NCBI RefSeq assembly: GCF_964355755.1
Contig: NC_092673.1
Span: 3,541,001 to 3,601,000, forward strand
Length of the DNA stretch: 60,000 nt
Source of the DNA: Antedon mediterranea
Taxonomy: Eukaryota > Echinodermata > Crinoidea > Comatulida > Antedonidae
Reading direction: 5' to 3'
Shown here: piece by piece, positions 56,871-60,000 of the stretch
Layout: the number at the start of each line of letters is the position of its first letter
Numbering within the stretch: position 1 is the first letter of the stretch
The notes under the pieces: model-generated
Databases searched by the model: none
What the model was told of the DNA's origin: nothing
The model's input: only the letters and a program-made list of their open reading frames with translations
Program-made: the position numbers and the translations under genes

Positions 56871-57563
56871 TGTTTAAAATGTATGTTTTACGCATGCGCA
56901 CTCTTGTCACATTAGTTTATCCACCATATGTCTAATGATGATCAAAAGTGACAATATAGATTTTAATGACCACATTGCGTGTTTCTATTATTGAAACGTA
57001 TTACGTATATGATCAAACTCCACTACGAAACCTGACTGTCCCGGGCAACAGATGCCTTATCTTATGTCATCAATCTTCACTTATCATCGATTTTCGTAGA
57101 CATGTCAGACTTAAAACTATTAAATACACACCTTTACCTGCCGCGGCGCCTTTGATCTAGGCTAAAGTTGACCCTGTGTAATTATAAGTCTTGTCGCACC
57201 TGTTGTATCAGCAATCTTATCGTTAATAATTGCATAATAGTGGTTACAATAACATTGAAAAGTATTGAAGTATATCCTAATGATATTTTGAATCAAATAA
57301 GCTGGATAATTCCCATAGAAGGGCGACTCGAGTTAGTCAATATTGACCCGCCGCTAAATAATAAGCTAACTAACCCGCCCACTAATCGAGTAAGTGTTGG
57401 AAATCGAATAGTAATACCTTGTTTTATAACATAAATTGAGAAATAATATATCAGTACAATAAGTGTATCCTCCTATTTAATAATAGTTGCCCAAAGATTA
57501 GAGCTAGGCGGGAACAAAACAAGCAGACGACATTTGCAACAATAATAGTTAACATTCAAATTA

Positions 57564-57576
57564 AGGTCAAAGGTCA
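57564..57576 (+). promoter_or_regulatory. DR1 nuclear-receptor half-site pair
   Basis: AGGTCA-A-AGGTCA, the perfect direct repeat with 1-bp spacing bound by HNF4/RXR-type receptors. No gene is nearby in the window, so function is speculative. Confidence 0.35.
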
Positions 57577-59284
57577 AAGATGAACTTTAGAAATTCGACA
57601 ACATGGGTTTTTATAACCAGCATGATTCAAATGTTCATAAAACACAATGTTTACACTTTCCCCATGATCTGCACACGAAGGCACTTTTTTTGACATAGGG
57701 AACTGGACTATAACTAAAATATACTATATTTACTCTCACGATTAATTCAACATTCTAAAAAAGCAACGGGTTTCTTTTTGAATTGGAATATTATGAAGGG
57801 AATCATTGTGTGTATTTTCGGTAAAAAGTTAGGCACAAGCCATACCGTATGATTCGTAAACAGCAAATTGACCCATCAATTATAGACACGTTAAACAATG
57901 GCCTTTTATAACGTCTCATTATATAACATCCATTTTCAAAATTTGGACTATAGGCTACTGTATTATTGCTTGTGAGATGAATGTAACTATGTTGAATAAA
58001 TGTGAATTGAATATATCACTTATTGCGGTTTTTATCGGCAGTCTTTAAATCGATGTAATATGTGTCTAAATATTAATACCACGATTCTCGGTAATAGTGC
58101 ATTAACTCACTGTTTATATTTTAACTTAATAACGTCATAATATGGATCGTTTTTTGTAATACCCTAGATATCTCTGTGTTTATTTGTAGGTTATCATGCT
58201 ATACGCTAAATGTATGGATACTGTGATTACACATCCATAAACTTAATATGTCTTTGAATTAACTTCATATCTTTAAGCTCAAAGTGTATGCACATTAAAA
58301 TAGGCCAATATTGCATACGATGAATATTGGTGTCCAGGGACAGCAACTTTAGATACACTTAAGTAAGCAGTTAAACTACTCCGCTGGGGAGATACGTTTA
58401 ATGGCATCACCCACGGCAATTGGTAGACATTTTCTAGCGAAACCAAATCAATTGGATAAATCTTCGATTCACAAAGACCCCAGACTCTTATATAATACAA
58501 TCTATGTATACAATTAGCAATTGTCAAGTTATGTCTAATTACCTTGGTAACATTATGGAGTTAAAATAGTAAAGCCACGTCAACAAAAACTCTTTTTTTT
58601 CTATGAAATTAACCATGATTTTAACATTTTTAACGAGGTTATTGTCAAGTCTATCAACGTTAATACAATTGTATCTGTTATGATTTATTTCGAGAATTAA
58701 AATCAGGATGAGAGATATATTCTAGTTTTTTAAAGTAGTATAGAAGTACAAAACCAAGTTTTAGCGACAAGGTCCTCTGGGAGTTTGTAAAGTATCTAGA
58801 TATTCCGCTTTGTGCCGTGAAGCGAAGAGACCGTGTATTGGAGTACTCTCCGGCTTACAGAATCAACTGTGTGGTCTACTTTAAACCATTACTCCATGCT
58901 TAAACACAGTGCTTAAACATAAAATGACACGATATTGTAATTGACTAGGGAAATACAAAATTAGACTAAACTGCTTTCTTAGTTGCGTTATGGTCATACT
59001 AAGCAAACTAATATCGCATTCAAGAACATTCTAATGATGTGTTAAATTGACGCGACAATTACATGAAAGACACGCACTTATGTTGTCATGGTAATAGCAC
59101 ATTATTTACAATTAACTAAGATAAAAAGGGACTCGTAAATGGAGGGTGAAATTGTCATTATTACCAATTCATTTTTAGATTGTGAACGTGTTTGCTTTTA
59201 CAACTTTTTAACCTTCAACTCACTGATTGTTTACAAAAAAATGTATTTATTATACACCGTTAACTGTTTTATAACATTTACTAA

Positions 59285-59423
59285 TACCTTGTCTACACTA
59301 TCAAACTTTATGCGACAAAAAATCTGATGTGCCCATATATGGACATGATGATGTTATATCACTACCATATTTGGGCACATCACACTTTTTGTCAAACTAG
59401 TTTGGTAGTGTAGATAGAGCCTA
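59285..59423 (+). mobile_element. Family A MITE, copy A15
   Basis: TTGTCTACACTATCAAAC left, TTTGGTAGTGTAGATAGAGCC right; slightly shortened interior; TA at each end. Confidence 0.9.
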
Positions 59424-60000
59424 AAAAAAGTAATTTTTGTCCATATCTCATTTGATAATTTGAATCACACAAGTTCTGCTATTTGTTTTTATAACTATTG
59501 GGCCTATACCGGATTTTCTCATCTTCACTATTATTAAAACTATCACTTGGTGGTACATATTTTATCTCTTAAAAAGCCTTTAAAATTCGTTTAGATACAT
59601 TCGTTGTACTGGTTAATTAAAATATGAAACTTTTTGGAGAGTATATAATAAGTGTTTCTTTTCTGCGATTAGTTGTATAATATAACGTCAAATTATAGAT
59701 CGCGTATTATCGTATTATATTCTGTGTATATTATTTATAAAAATTCAACAACCTACCATACTATAGGCCTAACTATTCAAAAACAGCATAAGTTTTGAGT
59801 AGATTATTATGCAACGTACGTTTCCTTGAATCATCATATCTTTATCTCAAACTATCGTCTTAACAATGTCTTATATATTTCGGTTATGATAAATGAAGTA
59901 ATTAAAGTCAGTATATTTCGGAATGTCCTACATTATGACTTTGCCGAACTGGTTCATGTTCACCTAATGGCGAAATGAACTATAATAACCAATGCCAATC

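Larger units (their letters stand above)
48471..60000. other. Right-hand intergenic region, no gene seen
   Basis: No spliceable conserved coding segment was recognised on either strand. Contains an (AT)n tract, family C copy C4, family A copies A14 and A15, family B copies B2 and B3, a minus-strand SINE and minor repeats. An exon with no recognisable homology could be missed. Confidence 0.6.

Noticed and set aside
58279-58527. 82-residue minus-strand ORF
   Set aside because: No splice sites, domain or composition pointing to coding; kept only as an unexplained open frame.

Overview
Eukaryotic genomic window, about two-thirds A+T, with long introns and dense non-autonomous transposons. The exon content, the frequent TAGGCCTA-type motifs and the tRNA-derived SINEs suggest an invertebrate deuterostome, most likely an echinoderm and possibly a crinoid. 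The taxon is inference; the gene calls do not depend on it.

Left end (109-3701, minus strand): the first eight coding exons of a gene running off the left edge. They join in phase into 475 residues starting with a signal peptide. I do not recognise the family; it looks like an extracellular beta-rich protein. A ~2 kb intergenic stretch (3702-5696) separates it from a divergent gene and holds a perfect CRE, a candidate 5'UTR splice donor and a 36-bp palindrome flanked by an 8-bp target-site duplication.

Middle (5697 to 39437 or 45626, plus strand): a complete gene for type I inositol-polyphosphate 5-phosphatase (INPP5A). Seventeen coding exons with GT-AG introns and consistent phases give 427 residues, with the 5-phosphatase motifs GDFNFR, PSWCDR and GDHKPV and a C-terminal CaaX box (CTVL). 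A well-formed 3' splice site 6 kb downstream could give a second C-terminus lacking the CaaX box.

The introns hold about ten copies of a ~160-bp TA-flanked MITE (family A, about 15 in the window), three ~330-bp TTTAAAGATG-ended elements (family C; a fourth lies at 50.3 kb), a PIF/Harbinger-type element with a decayed Myb/SANT-like ORF, tRNA SINEs, a 28S rRNA fragment flanked by a 9-bp duplication, a ~1.1-kb decamer satellite and several other tandem arrays.

Right end (about 48.5-60 kb): no gene found; mobile elements and simple repeats only. The two genes show no obvious functional link beyond a possible shared divergent promoter region. No prokaryotic, CRISPR or viral features were seen.
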